From: Fictibacillus phosphorivorans | Lineage (GTDB): Bacteria; Bacillota; Bacilli; Bacillales; Fictibacillaceae | Length of the DNA: 64,000 nt | Assembly (NCBI RefSeq): GCF_001619875.1 | Contig: NZ_LRFC01000023.1 | Span: 670,781 to 734,780 of the forward strand | Direction of reading: 5' to 3' | Part shown: positions 8,297 through 16,617 of the stretch, piece by piece | How the letters are laid out: each line of letters opens with the position of its first letter | Numbering within the stretch: the stretch's first letter is position 1 | Notes under the pieces: generated by a model | Told to the model about the DNA's origin: nothing | What the model saw: the letters and a program-made list of their open reading frames with translations, nothing else | The model's database searches: none | Translations under genes and position numbers: made by a program

Positions 8297-9241
8297 ATGA
8301 CAAAAGAGAAAAAGCCCGCTTACGGCGGTCAGGCCGTACTTGAAGGGGTTATGTTTGCCGGTAAACACACATACGTTACGGCAATACGAAGAAATGACGA
8401 TTCCATCGAGTACTTTGAGCTAAAAAAGAAACCTTCTCCTGTTTTATCTAAATTAAAGAAGATTCCTTTTTTACGAGGATTTATAGCCATAATAGAAGCA
8501 AGCATGAACGGAACACAACACCTTAACTTTTCAGCTGAACGATTTGGTGTAGAGCCTGGTGAGGAAGACAAAATAGAAGAAGAAAAACCATCTAAATTCA
8601 CCTTTTTCTTTTCACTAGCGATTATCGGTGTACTCTCTTTTCTATTTGGAAAGTTTGTGTTTACACTTGTTCCTGTATTTTTAGCAGAAGCCTTTCGCTT
8701 TATCGTACCAGGGCATTTAGGTCAAAATCTTTTAGAAGGTTTGTTCAAGTTTATCTTTTTATTAAGCTACATTTATTTTGTTTCCTTAACACCGGCAATC
8801 AAAAGGGTATTCATGTATCATGGCGCAGAACACAAGGTCATCAATACTTACGAAGCCGGCGATGAACTTACGGTTGAAAACGTGAAAAGACATTCTAGAC
8901 TTCATTACCGGTGCGGCAGCAGTTTTATCTTATTTACCGTAATCGTTGGTATGTTTATCTATTACTTCTTCCCATCCGATCCGCTTTGGCTAAGAATTTT
9001 ATGCAGACTTGCGCTTATACCTGTCGTTTTAGGGGTATCTTTTGAAGTATTACAACTTACGAATAAATTAAGAGATGTTCCCGTTCTAAGGTACCTTGGA
9101 TATCCGGGACTATGGCTACAACTTTTAACAACTAAAGAACCTGATGAAAAACAAATAGAAGTTTCTATCCTTTCTTTTAATGAAATGTTACGTCGTGACG
9201 CATCCTATGAAAGTGAAAAAAACGCTAGTCAAATTGTTTAA
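8297..9241 (+). CDS. yqhQ: YqhQ, DUF1385 membrane protein
   Basis: 314 residues. DUF1385 hallmarks are AYGGQAVLEGVMF near the N-terminus and YHGAEHKVINTYE in the middle, with several membrane helices between and after. The family is widespread in Gram-positive bacteria and its function is not established. The frame is open further upstream, but the ATG at 8297 follows a G-rich site (GGCTGGGGG) and begins exactly where the conserved region starts. Confidence 0.9.
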   Translation: MTKEKKPAYGGQAVLEGVMFAGKHTYVTAIRRNDDSIEYFELKKKPSPVLSKLKKIPFLRGFIAIIEASMNGTQHLNFSAERFGVEPGEEDKIEEEKPSKFTFFFSLAIIGVLSFLFGKFVFTLVPVFLAEAFRFIVPGHLGQNLLEGLFKFIFLLSYIYFVSLTPAIKRVFMYHGAEHKVINTYEAGDELTVENVKRHSRLHYRCGSSFILFTVIVGMFIYYFFPSDPLWLRILCRLALIPVVLGVSFEVLQLTNKLRDVPVLRYLGYPGLWLQLLTTKEPDEKQIEVSILSFNEMLRRDASYESEKNASQIV

Positions 9242-9260
9242 TCATAAGGAGGTGAACCTG

Positions 9261-9632
9261 TTGCAACAGAATAGCAGAAGATTGCATCCTATCATTTGGT
9301 TTGTTATTTCACTTGCTGTTGTAGGAATTCTTTATCAGCTCACTACTTCACCTCGCGATTTCTTTACAACCATTCTGATCGGAGCAGCAGTGGTCGCCGT
9401 GTTTTACTTTATCTTTCGGAGAACCTCATCCGGTGTAAACGGCAAATACAGAAAAGCAGTCAAACAGTCGCAAAAGCGGTATGGCTCCAATCAAAAGCCA
9501 CCTAAAGCATCACCGCTGTTTCCAAACAAAAAGACTGCAAAAAGTTCCGCTCAGAAAAAGAGAACACGTGAACATCATTTAACCGTGATCGAAGGTAAAA
9601 AGAACAAGAAAAAAAATCGAGCCTCCTTTTAG
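9261..9632 (+). CDS. yqhP: YqhP, SA1362-family membrane protein
   Basis: 123 residues: two membrane helices in the first 60 residues, then a strongly basic tail (GKKNKKKNRASF). It matches the YqhP/SA1362 family in place and plan; its function is unknown. The start is TTG at 9261, 8 nt after a near-perfect AAGGAGG site. The last codons lie inside the left arm of a bidirectional terminator, so the basic, Lys-rich C-terminus is partly set by the hairpin. Confidence 0.82.
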   Translation: MQQNSRRLHPIIWFVISLAVVGILYQLTTSPRDFFTTILIGAAVVAVFYFIFRRTSSGVNGKYRKAVKQSQKRYGSNQKPPKASPLFPNKKTAKSSAQKKRTREHHLTVIEGKKNKKKNRASF

Positions 9633-9649
9633 GATCAGGCTCGATTTTT
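9612..9649. terminator. Bidirectional terminator shared by yqhP and the patatin gene
   Basis: AAAAATCGAGCCT (9612-9624) pairs perfectly with AGGCTCGATTTTT (9637-9649). The stem contains the final codons and stops of both convergent genes, which are only 2 nt apart. Confidence 0.92.
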
Positions 9650-10573
9650 GTATGTGGGATGCGCTAAATGAGGATATCTCTTACCTGTAATCCAGTTTTG
9701 CAAAAAGTTCTCTGCTCGATCATGACCAAACGTATATAGTTCATTCTTTGCATCTGATGAAAGCTGAAAATCAATGACCGAAACATGTTTAACAGGCATA
9801 AAAATAATATCTCTTGCATCATGTGAATCAATATATCTATTATCATGTGCCTGCATCATCGTTTCAAATAAGGCTTTAAACAACTGCACGGCATTCTTTA
9901 CATTATGTGTTGGTATGTGATCATTAATATACGAACTTAACTGAAAACCTAATACAGGCCGGATTGGAACACGATCTTTTCTTTGGTACAGCCACATTGG
10001 AAAGTTGCTTAACACCCCTCCATCAACAATATAGCTCTTCTGTCCAACTCGATTAAATAACTTGATCGGATAAAAAAAATAAGGCAAACTGCAGCTCATT
10101 CTTACAGCACGAGCAATGGGAAAACGTTCTGGAAGCAGCCCATATTCTTCAAGATCATCTGGCAATACAATCAATCTGCCTCTTGTAATATCAGAGGCAA
10201 TAATCTTCAGGCTGCCATAAGGAATATCTGCAAACGTAACAATTCCTCTAGCAGCTAAAAGAGATGCAACCCAGTTTTCCAAATAATCTCCTTTAAACAA
10301 CCCAAGTTTCCAATACAACTTTATCCAGTTCATAAATGGAATCGGCACAATGGTTTTACTCGTATCAAGAAATTTTCGAAAGTCTAATTGATCAATGATC
10401 TCTTTCATTTCTCCTGCCGTATAACCCGCCTTAATTAAAGCGGCCATCAACGCACCCGCACTCGTTCCCGCTACCCTCTCAAAAGTAAGCCCCCGATTTT
10501 CCGCTGCTTCAACAGCTCCGATCAAAGAAAGTGCCTTGATACCACCACCAGAAAAAACACCATCAATCCTCAT
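9635..10573 (-). CDS. yqhO: Patatin-like phospholipase (YqhO)
   Basis: 312 residues. The patatin active site is complete: oxyanion loop SGGGIK at the N-terminus, nucleophile motif GTSAG (about residue 36), and the second catalytic residue in VDGGVLSNFP (DGG). It is predicted to be a serine acyl hydrolase acting on membrane or storage lipids; the substrate is unknown. The start is ATG at 10573, 6 nt after GGAGGAG; three upstream in-frame ATGs overlap that site. Confidence 0.9.
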   Translation of the reverse strand: MRIDGVFSGGGIKALSLIGAVEAAENRGLTFERVAGTSAGALMAALIKAGYTAGEMKEIIDQLDFRKFLDTSKTIVPIPFMNWIKLYWKLGLFKGDYLENWVASLLAARGIVTFADIPYGSLKIIASDITRGRLIVLPDDLEEYGLLPERFPIARAVRMSCSLPYFFYPIKLFNRVGQKSYIVDGGVLSNFPMWLYQRKDRVPIRPVLGFQLSSYINDHIPTHNVKNAVQLFKALFETMMQAHDNRYIDSHDARDIIFMPVKHVSVIDFQLSSDAKNELYTFGHDRAENFLQNWITGKRYPHLAHPTYKNRA

Positions 10574-10687
10574 AAACATCTCCTCCACTACTATCTTAAT
10601 CAGCAGAAGATGTCCTTTATAACCTGTGTATCAAATAAAGTGCTTTTTAATACCTTGTTTGTTATTTGAAATGATGAAGAAATAACT

Positions 10688-10771
10688 TACTGTCCACCTC
10701 TTATTAAATACTGTCGAGTTTTGTACATTTACTGTCCACTTTTCAGTTTTTACTGTCCACATGCACCTAAA
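10688..10771. repeat. 21-bp-period array 2, core TACTGTCSAS, four copies
   Basis: TACTGTCCAC, TACTGTCGAG, TACTGTCCAC and TACTGTCCAC begin at 10688, 10709, 10730 and 10751, exactly 21 nt apart. The 11 nt between cores vary. On the minus strand the array reads as a heptapeptide repeat with WTV or STV at each step. It lies directly downstream of the mntR terminator and upstream of the patatin gene. Confidence 0.9.
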
Positions 10772-10784
10772 CAATGAAGTCAAA

Positions 10785-10816
10785 CAAAAAAACAACCATA
10801 TAAAATTATGATTGTT
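10785..10816 (-). terminator. Terminator of mntR
   Basis: On the minus strand AACAATCAT (10808-10816) pairs with ATGGTTGTT (10791-10799) across a short AT-rich loop and runs into seven T residues. It overlaps the end of mntR. Confidence 0.8.
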
Positions 10817-11240
10817 CTTGTTCTTCATTCTTGGCTTGTACTTGTCGTAATTGCTTTAATCGGCTTTCATCTTCCTCAAAGAACTGGACGAGGTCACCAA
10901 TTCGGTCAATTGCGTTCCAGCTTAAGTGATGCTCAATTCCCTCAACATCTTGATAGATATTCTCTGGGTCTACACCGATCACCTTTAAAAATTCTTCAAG
11001 TAATTCATGTCTGTAAACGAGACGCTTACCTAACTTTTTGCCGTTAGGTGTTAAAACGAATCCTCTGTATTTTTCATAAACGACATATTTGCCTTTGTCG
11101 AGCTTCTGAATCATCTTGGTCACAGAAGAGGGATGCACTTCTAGGTTTTCAGCAAGATCTGATACCCTGGCATAGCCTTTCTCTTCAATTAAGGCGTAAA
11201 TGCGTTCTATATAGTCTTCCATACTTGGGGTTGGCGGCAA
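10806..11240 (-). CDS. mntR: Manganese-responsive transcriptional regulator MntR
   Basis: 144 residues, DtxR family, very close to B. subtilis MntR. An N-terminal winged helix ([20 protein letters not shown]) is followed by the metal-binding and dimer domain. The Mn ligands are all present: Asp9 and Glu12 (MEDYIE), His of VYRHELLE, and the Glu/Glu/His set in VEGIEHH. It represses Mn uptake genes when Mn is plentiful. Confidence 0.97.
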   Translation of the reverse strand: MPPTPSMEDYIERIYALIEEKGYARVSDLAENLEVHPSSVTKMIQKLDKGKYVVYEKYRGFVLTPNGKKLGKRLVYRHELLEEFLKVIGVDPENIYQDVEGIEHHLSWNAIDRIGDLVQFFEEDESRLKQLRQVQAKNEEQEQS

Positions 11241-11334
11241 AATGTTCCCTCCCTATATACTAAACCAGCTTGGTCTCTATAAAAAGGATACTATAGAATG
11301 GTAAGCGTGACAAGGGAACCTATCTACCACTTCA

Positions 11335-12372
11335 TCACGTAAAATACTCGATCTTTGCTGAAGGAAACATCGTATGGATGTAGTTTTCAACGGTTTCCCT
11401 CAACCTTGTCGCTTGATCGTCTTGATACACATATTTACCGATTCCGTATCTTCCCCATTTGTATTTGCGTTCTTCTTCATTCATTTCAAGCTTAGACTTT
11501 GGATAGTTTTTTTCAATAACTCGTTTTGCAGGTTTCGTAAAGCGATGCTGAATGAGTTCAAATGTTAGATCCTTTGTTAAGTGCTTAGGGATTTTTGCTT
11601 CTAACGTGTCAAAAAGCTCTTTGTACCCTTCTTCCCAATCTTTATGAAGATAAAGTGGAGCAACAATAAATCCTAACGGGTACCCTGCCTCTGCAACTCG
11701 AATAGCTGCATTAATACGCTCTTCCAAAGGACTCGTGCCAAGCTCAAAATTTTTGATCACATATTGCGAATTCACACTAAAACGAAAACGTGTTCTTCCT
11801 TGGTGATTAGCATCAAGCAAGTGATCCACATGGTGGTACTTTGTTGTAAAACGCAATCTTCCTAAATCAGTTGCACCAAAAAACTCAATCGCTCTTTTTA
11901 AGTTATGAGTTAAATGATCAATTCCAACGATGTCTGATGTACATGATGCTTCAAATCGAGTAACTTCGGGTGCTCGCTCTTTCATATACTTTTCAGCTTG
12001 AGCAAAGATTTCGTCGGTATTTACATACGTTCGTAAATAAGGTTTGCTGCCAAGGGTTGTTTGTAAGTAACAATAATGGCAATGCCCCATACATCCAGTT
12101 GCTAAAGGAATCGCGTATTCAGCAGAAGGCTTAGACGAATCGAACTTCAATGTCTTTCTGATCCCAACCACAAGTGTTGATTTTGCAGTTCTATACTTTT
12201 GAAAATCATTGTCCCCCGGAAGATCACGTATCTGATTATGTGAAGTCGTTTCTCTGATCTCCACTTCCAACTTGCTGAATCGGTCGAACAATTCTTTTCC
12301 TAACGGATATTCAAGTGCACGCGGTTCAAAATAGATCAACTGCGGCATAAACGGTTTATTAGCACCTGCCAT
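11335..12372 (-). CDS. splB: Spore photoproduct lyase
   Basis: 345 residues. This radical-SAM enzyme repairs the thymine dimer (spore photoproduct) made by UV in spores. The iron-sulfur motif CMGHCHYC has cysteines at 94, 98 and 101, and the conserved catalytic cysteine lies in ASCTSDIVG (Cys144). The start ATG at 12372 (MAGANKP) follows GTGGGGTG; an upstream in-frame ATG at 12402 lacks a good site. No splA-like gene is visible next to it. Confidence 0.97.
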   Translation of the reverse strand: MAGANKPFMPQLIYFEPRALEYPLGKELFDRFSKLEVEIRETTSHNQIRDLPGDNDFQKYRTAKSTLVVGIRKTLKFDSSKPSAEYAIPLATGCMGHCHYCYLQTTLGSKPYLRTYVNTDEIFAQAEKYMKERAPEVTRFEASCTSDIVGIDHLTHNLKRAIEFFGATDLGRLRFTTKYHHVDHLLDANHQGRTRFRFSVNSQYVIKNFELGTSPLEERINAAIRVAEAGYPLGFIVAPLYLHKDWEEGYKELFDTLEAKIPKHLTKDLTFELIQHRFTKPAKRVIEKNYPKSKLEMNEEERKYKWGRYGIGKYVYQDDQATRLRETVENYIHTMFPSAKIEYFT

Positions 12373-12427
12373 TTCACTACACCCCACAATTTTTTTACAC
12401 AAATGATGGTGTTAGTATGTGCTAATT

Positions 12428-12468
12428 AGAAAAAAAGAAAAGGGAAGGAACATTTCCAGTTCCTTCCC
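12428..12468 (-). terminator. Terminator of nrdJ
   Basis: GGGAAGGAAC (12442-12451) pairs with GTTCCTTCCC (12459-12468) across a 7-nt loop. On the minus strand it is followed by a T-rich run. Confidence 0.88.
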
Positions 12469-12476
12469 CTCTTATA

Positions 12477-14219
12477 TTAAAGCCCGCATTTTAATTGTGC
12501 GTTACAGTTTGTACATGTGTTACATCCGCCGATTTCTTTTACTTTTCCTTTTCGGCAAACCGGACATGTATTACCCACTTCGTTCCCGATGGTTACATCT
12601 GTTGAACGAAGATCTGTAATGGTGTCTAAAATGACAACTTTGCTCTTTTCTTCTTCCATACCAAGATCGATCTCAGTCTGTTCAAATGTCTCTTCAGCTT
12701 TTAGTGTAAGAACTTGTGAATCACGGCTTCCGTCAACGTAAACCGTTCCGCCCTTTGCTCCACCCTTATAAAGACGTTCGTATACCTTTTGAACCTGATC
12801 AACCGTGTATCCTTTTGGTGCGTTAACCGTTTTAGAGATCGAACTGTCTACCCATCGCTGAATAACACATTGTGTATCTGCATGCGCTTCTGGCGTAAGT
12901 TCCATCGCTGCTACAAACCATTCAGGAAGCTCGTTCTCGTTTGCTTCAGGATTGCGGTCCAAATATTCTTTTACGATATCTGCTTTTACTTCAATAAATT
13001 TCCCAAGACGACCGCTGCGGAAGTAGGAGAATGAGAAGTATGGTTCAAGGCCAGTTGAAACTCCAACCATGGTTCCTGTGGATCCAGTTGGCGCCACTGT
13101 TAACAAGTGAGAGTTTCGAATTCCATATTTTAAGATGTCTTCACGTACATCTTCAGGAAGCTTTTTCATGTAGCCTGTTTCAATGAACCGGTTTCTTAGG
13201 GTTTCCGTTTCTGTTTCTGATGCACCTTCTAAGAATGGGAAGCTACCCTTCTCTTTTGCAAGTTCGATTGAAGTGCGGTAAGCCGTAACAGCAATCGTTT
13301 CAAAGATTTGGTCAACTAGCTTGTTTCCTTCTTCTGATCCGTACACTGTTTCACAATAGATCAGGAGGTCGTGAAGGCCCATTACTCCAAGCCCTACTCG
13401 ACGCTCACCTAATGCTTGAACACGGTTTGGTTCCAAGAAATATGGTGTTGCATCAATAACGTTGTCTTGCATGCGAACGCCAACTTCAACCGTTTGTTTC
13501 AGCTTTTCAAAATCGACCGTTTTGTTTTCTTTGTCTGCCATGTTACCAAGATTTACAGCTGCAAGGTTGCAGACACTGTATGGTGCAAGTGGTTGTTCCC
13601 CACATGGGTTAGTTGCCACAACCTTTTGTCCATATGCTGTAGCATTTGTCATGTCATTTGCGTTATCAATAAAGAAAATTCCTGGTTCAGCTGAGTATGT
13701 TGCGCAAATGTTGATCAGGTTCCAAAGTTCACGAGCTTGAATGCGTTTGTATACTCGGATACCATAGCCTTTCTCTTCCCAAACCCGAACATCTCCGACC
13801 TCATGCCACTCGTTGTTGTATGCTTCCATCTCTTCAGGTGTGTAAGCTTCAACACTTGGAAAGCGCAATAGATACTCAGTGTCATTTTCTACTGCTTCCA
13901 TAAATTCTTTCGTGATTGTAACTGAGATATTTGCACCAGTTAAGAACTCAGAATTATGAACGCTGTAAGTTCCTCCATCACGAAGCATTGTTTCAGCATC
14001 TCGTAATACGTCAGAGTCAAATCCACCTGTACCTGGGATATCCTTATAACGAAGAATTCCTTCGTACATCGCTTTTTGAGCTGGTGTCAGCGGTGTGAAT
14101 TTTAATTTATCTTGTGCGACTTGCTTAATCTTCTCGTCGTTTGTATTTTCAATCAAGTAACGCAAAATACGAGGATTTTGCATCTTTGAAATAATGAAAT
14201 CAATAATGTCAGGATGCCA
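12477..14219 (-). CDS. nrdJ: nrdJ exon 3: B12-dependent ribonucleotide reductase, catalytic and C-terminal part
   Basis: 580 residues plus stop. Class II (adenosylcobalamin) ribonucleotide reductase, reducing ribonucleotides to deoxyribonucleotides. The active-site motif NPCGEQPLAPYSVCNL and the phosphate-binding region (APTGSTGTMVGVSTG) are present. The C-terminus is a Cys-rich tail (CPVCRKGKVKEIGGCNTC, CNAQLKC). The exon starts at TGG (14219) just after the terminal G of intron 2, continuing LAD|WHPDII. An in-frame ATG at 14252 lies inside the intron and is not the gene start. The spliced protein would be 263 + 10 + 580 = 853 residues, normal for the family. Confidence 0.95.
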   Translation of the reverse strand, partial: WHPDIIDFIISKMQNPRILRYLIENTNDEKIKQVAQDKLKFTPLTPAQKAMYEGILRYKDIPGTGGFDSDVLRDAETMLRDGGTYSVHNSEFLTGANISVTITKEFMEAVENDTEYLLRFPSVEAYTPEEMEAYNNEWHEVGDVRVWEEKGYGIRVYKRIQARELWNLINICATYSAEPGIFFIDNANDMTNATAYGQKVVATNPCGEQPLAPYSVCNLAAVNLGNMADKENKTVDFEKLKQTVEVGVRMQDNVIDATPYFLEPNRVQALGERRVGLGVMGLHDLLIYCETVYGSEEGNKLVDQIFETIAVTAYRTSIELAKEKGSFPFLEGASETETETLRNRFIETGYMKKLPEDVREDILKYGIRNSHLLTVAPTGSTGTMVGVSTGLEPYFSFSYFRSGRLGKFIEVKADIVKEYLDRNPEANENELPEWFVAAMELTPEAHADTQCVIQRWVDSSISKTVNAPKGYTVDQVQKVYERLYKGGAKGGTVYVDGSRDSQVLTLKAEETFEQTEIDLGMEEEKSKVVILDTITDLRSTDVTIGNEVGNTCPVCRKGKVKEIGGCNTCTNCNAQLKCGL

Positions 14220-14563
14220 CGTTAATACCCTCTCGTTAGAGATATTTCTCAAGGCAATAAGCCTATCGGGACTAGACTATATCATCATCCTCAGCGTAAC
14301 CTGTTAGGAGTCGGGCACTTCGGAAGAATCTCTCCCTACTCTACTCATTCGCTTTAGCAAACTTTCGATAGTCGTTGAACCTTCCTCATATCCTTTAGGA
14401 CTTAGAGGCTTGGCTGCTGATTTCCCAATCCAATCACTTTTCCAGCATTTACGTTCACCGTTTCCGGTCCCGATTTAGCAGATTGGCTCTAAGGGGTTTC
14501 CAGCAATTCACCCGATTTTCTAGTCGTTCATTTTCTGAACGACGCGGACTATACATTTAATTA
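14220..14563 (-). ncRNA. Group I intron 2 in nrdJ (344 nt, no ORF)
   Basis: It interrupts nrdJ between GCGGAT and TGGCAT. The 5' exon end GCGGAT pairs with GTCCGC just inside the intron, giving a 6-bp P1 with a U-G pair at the splice site, and the intron ends in G (14220): both are group I rules. Core segments are shared with intron 1: AATTGCTGGAA, AATCAGCAGC followed by AAGC, GTTCAACGACTAT (near 14359-14380) and GATGATATAGTCT near the 3' end. It is compact and has no reading frame, so it is probably a minimal self-splicing ribozyme. Confidence 0.9.
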
Positions 14564-14593
14564 ATCCGCCAACATTATCATTTGTGCGCCACG
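14564..14593 (-). CDS. nrdJ: nrdJ exon 2: 30-nt micro-exon (RGAQMIMLAD)
   Basis: Ten codons, CGT to GAT, sit between the terminal G of intron 1 (14594) and the first T of intron 2 (14563). They encode RGAQMIMLAD, which restores the conserved class II reductase string GGSR-RGAQM...LAD-WHPDI. Both flanking splice sites obey group I rules and the length is a multiple of three. Without this exon the protein would lack a conserved segment, so both introns must be removed for a working enzyme. Confidence 0.9.
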
Positions 14594-15744
14594 CTTTATT
14601 GTTACTCTCATACATAATGAGGGGATGGACATTTCTGCCACCCTCTTACACTTTCATGTAAGATCAGACTATATCATCAAAGAAGAGAATTTCTTATACT
14701 TTCGAATCAATTTTATATCGCCATTGGAATATAGGTGCTTATATATTTCCTTTGCATCTAAAACACTTGATAGATACAAATCAAAACAACCTTGTTTACC
14801 TTGTAAAGAATTTACCCCGAGGCCTATATGCTGATTTTTGAGGAAAGTCAATATTGCGTCTAACATAAAATAAGAACCGGTAAATCCAACCCTTACTTTA
14901 CGATAACCTTTCCTGAAATAGACTCTTATATGACCATCAGCATCAAAAAAACCTCTTAGAAATGCCCATTGTAAATCTAAATTGTCGAGTACAATCCATC
15001 TTTCAATACCTGTTTTCTTAGGAAGTACACCTAATTTGATTAAGTCATTACACATTTTAGTTGAATTAATAGTAAGCGAGCATTTATTTTGTTCATTGAT
15101 ATTTTTATTAGAACGAAATTTAACAAGTTGAGATGCATTAAGTTCTATTGCAATATCACTAAGCAAATCCTTATCTTGCTCTGCAACAGTTATGACCAAT
15201 CTCTTTGATTTTACACGATCGACAATTGTTCCATCGCCTAGTATAAAACCGAGAACATAAGCCCTATTAGGTGTATTAATAATTTCGAAGTAATCCTCGA
15301 TGTAGGAATACTTTTTATTTTTTAACTTCCCTGCTTCTCCAGGTTTTCTTGGAATAAAGAATTTATTTTCTTTGTTCCATCTCAAGATTGTTCCTCTACT
15401 AATATTTAGTTTGCGGGCTATTTCAACTTGGCTATTCCCATTTTCATGTAACGATATAATCTGGTTCATAAGTTCTTCTTTGTCTCGTGCCCCGTAACCT
15501 CGTTGCCGATGATTATGGTTTACTCGTTCCATCGTTAACCTCCACTTTTATAGATATTAACCTTAGGAACTTTCAATAGTCGTTGAACGTTCATCTTTGT
15601 TTCCAAAGACGCTTCGCTGCTGATTGCCCATTGTACTATCTTTAGAATTTTCAAGCGTTCACGCCCGCTGTTACCAGCCACGTTGTAGCTCCTAAAGCTT
15701 TAGGGTGTTCCAGCAATTCACGAGATTAAGTCGCCATGGTGTTA
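14594..15744 (-). mobile_element. Group I intron 1 in nrdJ (1151 nt) carrying a homing endonuclease
   Basis: The 5' splice site is after AAGTCGT (15745). AAGTCGT pairs with GCGACTT 9-15 nt inside the intron, a 7-bp P1 with a U-G pair at the cut. The intron ends in G at 14594. Core elements: AATTGCTGGAA, AATCAGCAGC followed by GAAGC (15611-15628), GTTCAACGACTAT (15568-15588) and GATGATATAGTCT (about 14666-14679). The endonuclease frame is inserted between the last two. It is a mobile intron by design, with homing into intron-less nrdJ alleles inferred. Confidence 0.92.
14669..15532 (-). CDS. LAGLIDADG homing endonuclease of nrdJ intron 1
   Basis: 287 residues with two LAGLIDADG motifs, YVLGFILGDG (about 92-101) and FLRGFFDADG (about 191-200), so it is a single-chain enzyme. 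An N-terminal helix-turn-helix (SQVEIARKLNISRGTILRW, about 34-52) is an extra DNA-binding module. A good GGAGG site precedes the ATG. The stop codon TAG is embedded in the conserved intron element GATGATATAGTCT, so the protein end and the ribozyme share sequence. It presumably cuts intron-less nrdJ at the SR|RG site and may act as a maturase; neither is shown by sequence. Confidence 0.93.
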   Translation of the reverse strand: MERVNHNHRQRGYGARDKEELMNQIISLHENGNSQVEIARKLNISRGTILRWNKENKFFIPRKPGEAGKLKNKKYSYIEDYFEIINTPNRAYVLGFILGDGTIVDRVKSKRLVITVAEQDKDLLSDIAIELNASQLVKFRSNKNINEQNKCSLTINSTKMCNDLIKLGVLPKKTGIERWIVLDNLDLQWAFLRGFFDADGHIRVYFRKGYRKVRVGFTGSYFMLDAILTFLKNQHIGLGVNSLQGKQGCFDLYLSSVLDAKEIYKHLYSNGDIKLIRKYKKFSSLMI

Positions 15745-16533
15745 ACGACTTCCGCCCTGCTCAACCAAGTGCGTCAGCTTCGCGATATCATCCAGCCAGG
15801 ATACCGAACCTGATGATTTTCCGTTTACGCCTCTAGCAAGTGCATTTTTCGGTCGGAGTGTCGATCCGTTCGTTCCAACACCACCGCCTCGGCTCATGAT
15901 CTCCATCACTTGCTTACGGTGATCTGAGATGCCTTCACGTGAATCTTTTACATAAGGCATCACATAGCAGTTGAAATACGTTACATCTGTTTCAGCACCT
16001 GCTCCGTATAAAACGCGTCCTGCAGGAACAAAGTTCATTTCAGAGAGTTCTTTATAAAACTTCTCGAATGATTCTTGGCGCTTCTCTTCAGTAGTTTCAA
16101 CTGACGCCAGCCCCGTTGCATTTCTTAACGCGATCTGTTCGTAATAAACTTCTAATGGCTTGTCCATCACATCAAGTGAGCGTGTGATCAGTCCGGTTTC
16201 GACTTCTTCCGGTTTTTCGAGAACGGCTTTAAACTCATCTTCAACCAATACGACTGCGTTCTTGTCATCCCAGTTAACAGATTGAATATAACCTAGACCT
16301 CGTGCTGGAAATTTCGGATCTTCCTTTACGGTCAGAACAACAAAATCACCCGGTTTTAATGTTTTCTTTTCTGTGTCTTTAAAGCTGTAGCGATCGAGCA
16401 TTACCAATCGGGAAACACCTTTATGAGTGGTTTTCATTGTAGAAGTAATGGGGTGCACTTGTGGAAATTGAGCTATATCACTGTTGAGAGCGTCAATATC
16501 AATACCCTTTTTAACAGTTGCGACTGTGTCCAT
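15745..16533 (-). CDS. nrdJ: nrdJ exon 1: B12-dependent ribonucleotide reductase, N-terminal part
   Basis: 263 codons ending ...LVEQGGSR at the intron 1 border. It contains the N-terminal domain seen in Bacillus-type NrdJ and the start of the reductase barrel (NFVPAGRVLYGAG, SREGISDHRKQVMEIM, RGGGVGTNGSTLRP). Taken alone the frame stops 3 nt into the intron (TAA, 15742-15744), so automated calling would report a truncated protein. The ATG at 16533 follows a GAGGAGG site. Two NrdR-like boxes lie upstream. Confidence 0.94.
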
Positions 16534-16568
16534 TTTTTTCCTCCTCTATTAAATTCACATACGATGCA

Positions 16569-16617
16569 TATCTATATCTTGTATGTATAAACTCTACCCT
16601 TATACTATATATACGTA
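16569..16617. promoter_or_regulatory. Pair of NrdR-box-like sites upstream of nrdJ
   Basis: CTATATCTTG (16572-16581) and CTATATATAC (16605-16614) each match nine of ten positions of the NrdR core CWATATATWG, and their starts are 33 nt apart, about three helical turns. NrdR repressors bind paired boxes ahead of ribonucleotide reductase genes. The consensus is AT-rich, so chance matches are possible in this region. Confidence 0.5.

Noticed and set aside
10631..10828. 65-residue open frame with WTV repeats
   Set aside because: It begins inside the end of mntR, runs through its terminator and follows the 21-bp array; no translation signals.
14220..14252. ATG start for a separate 591-residue reductase
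   Set aside because: The first 11 codons are intron sequence; homology begins exactly at the splice junction WHPDI.
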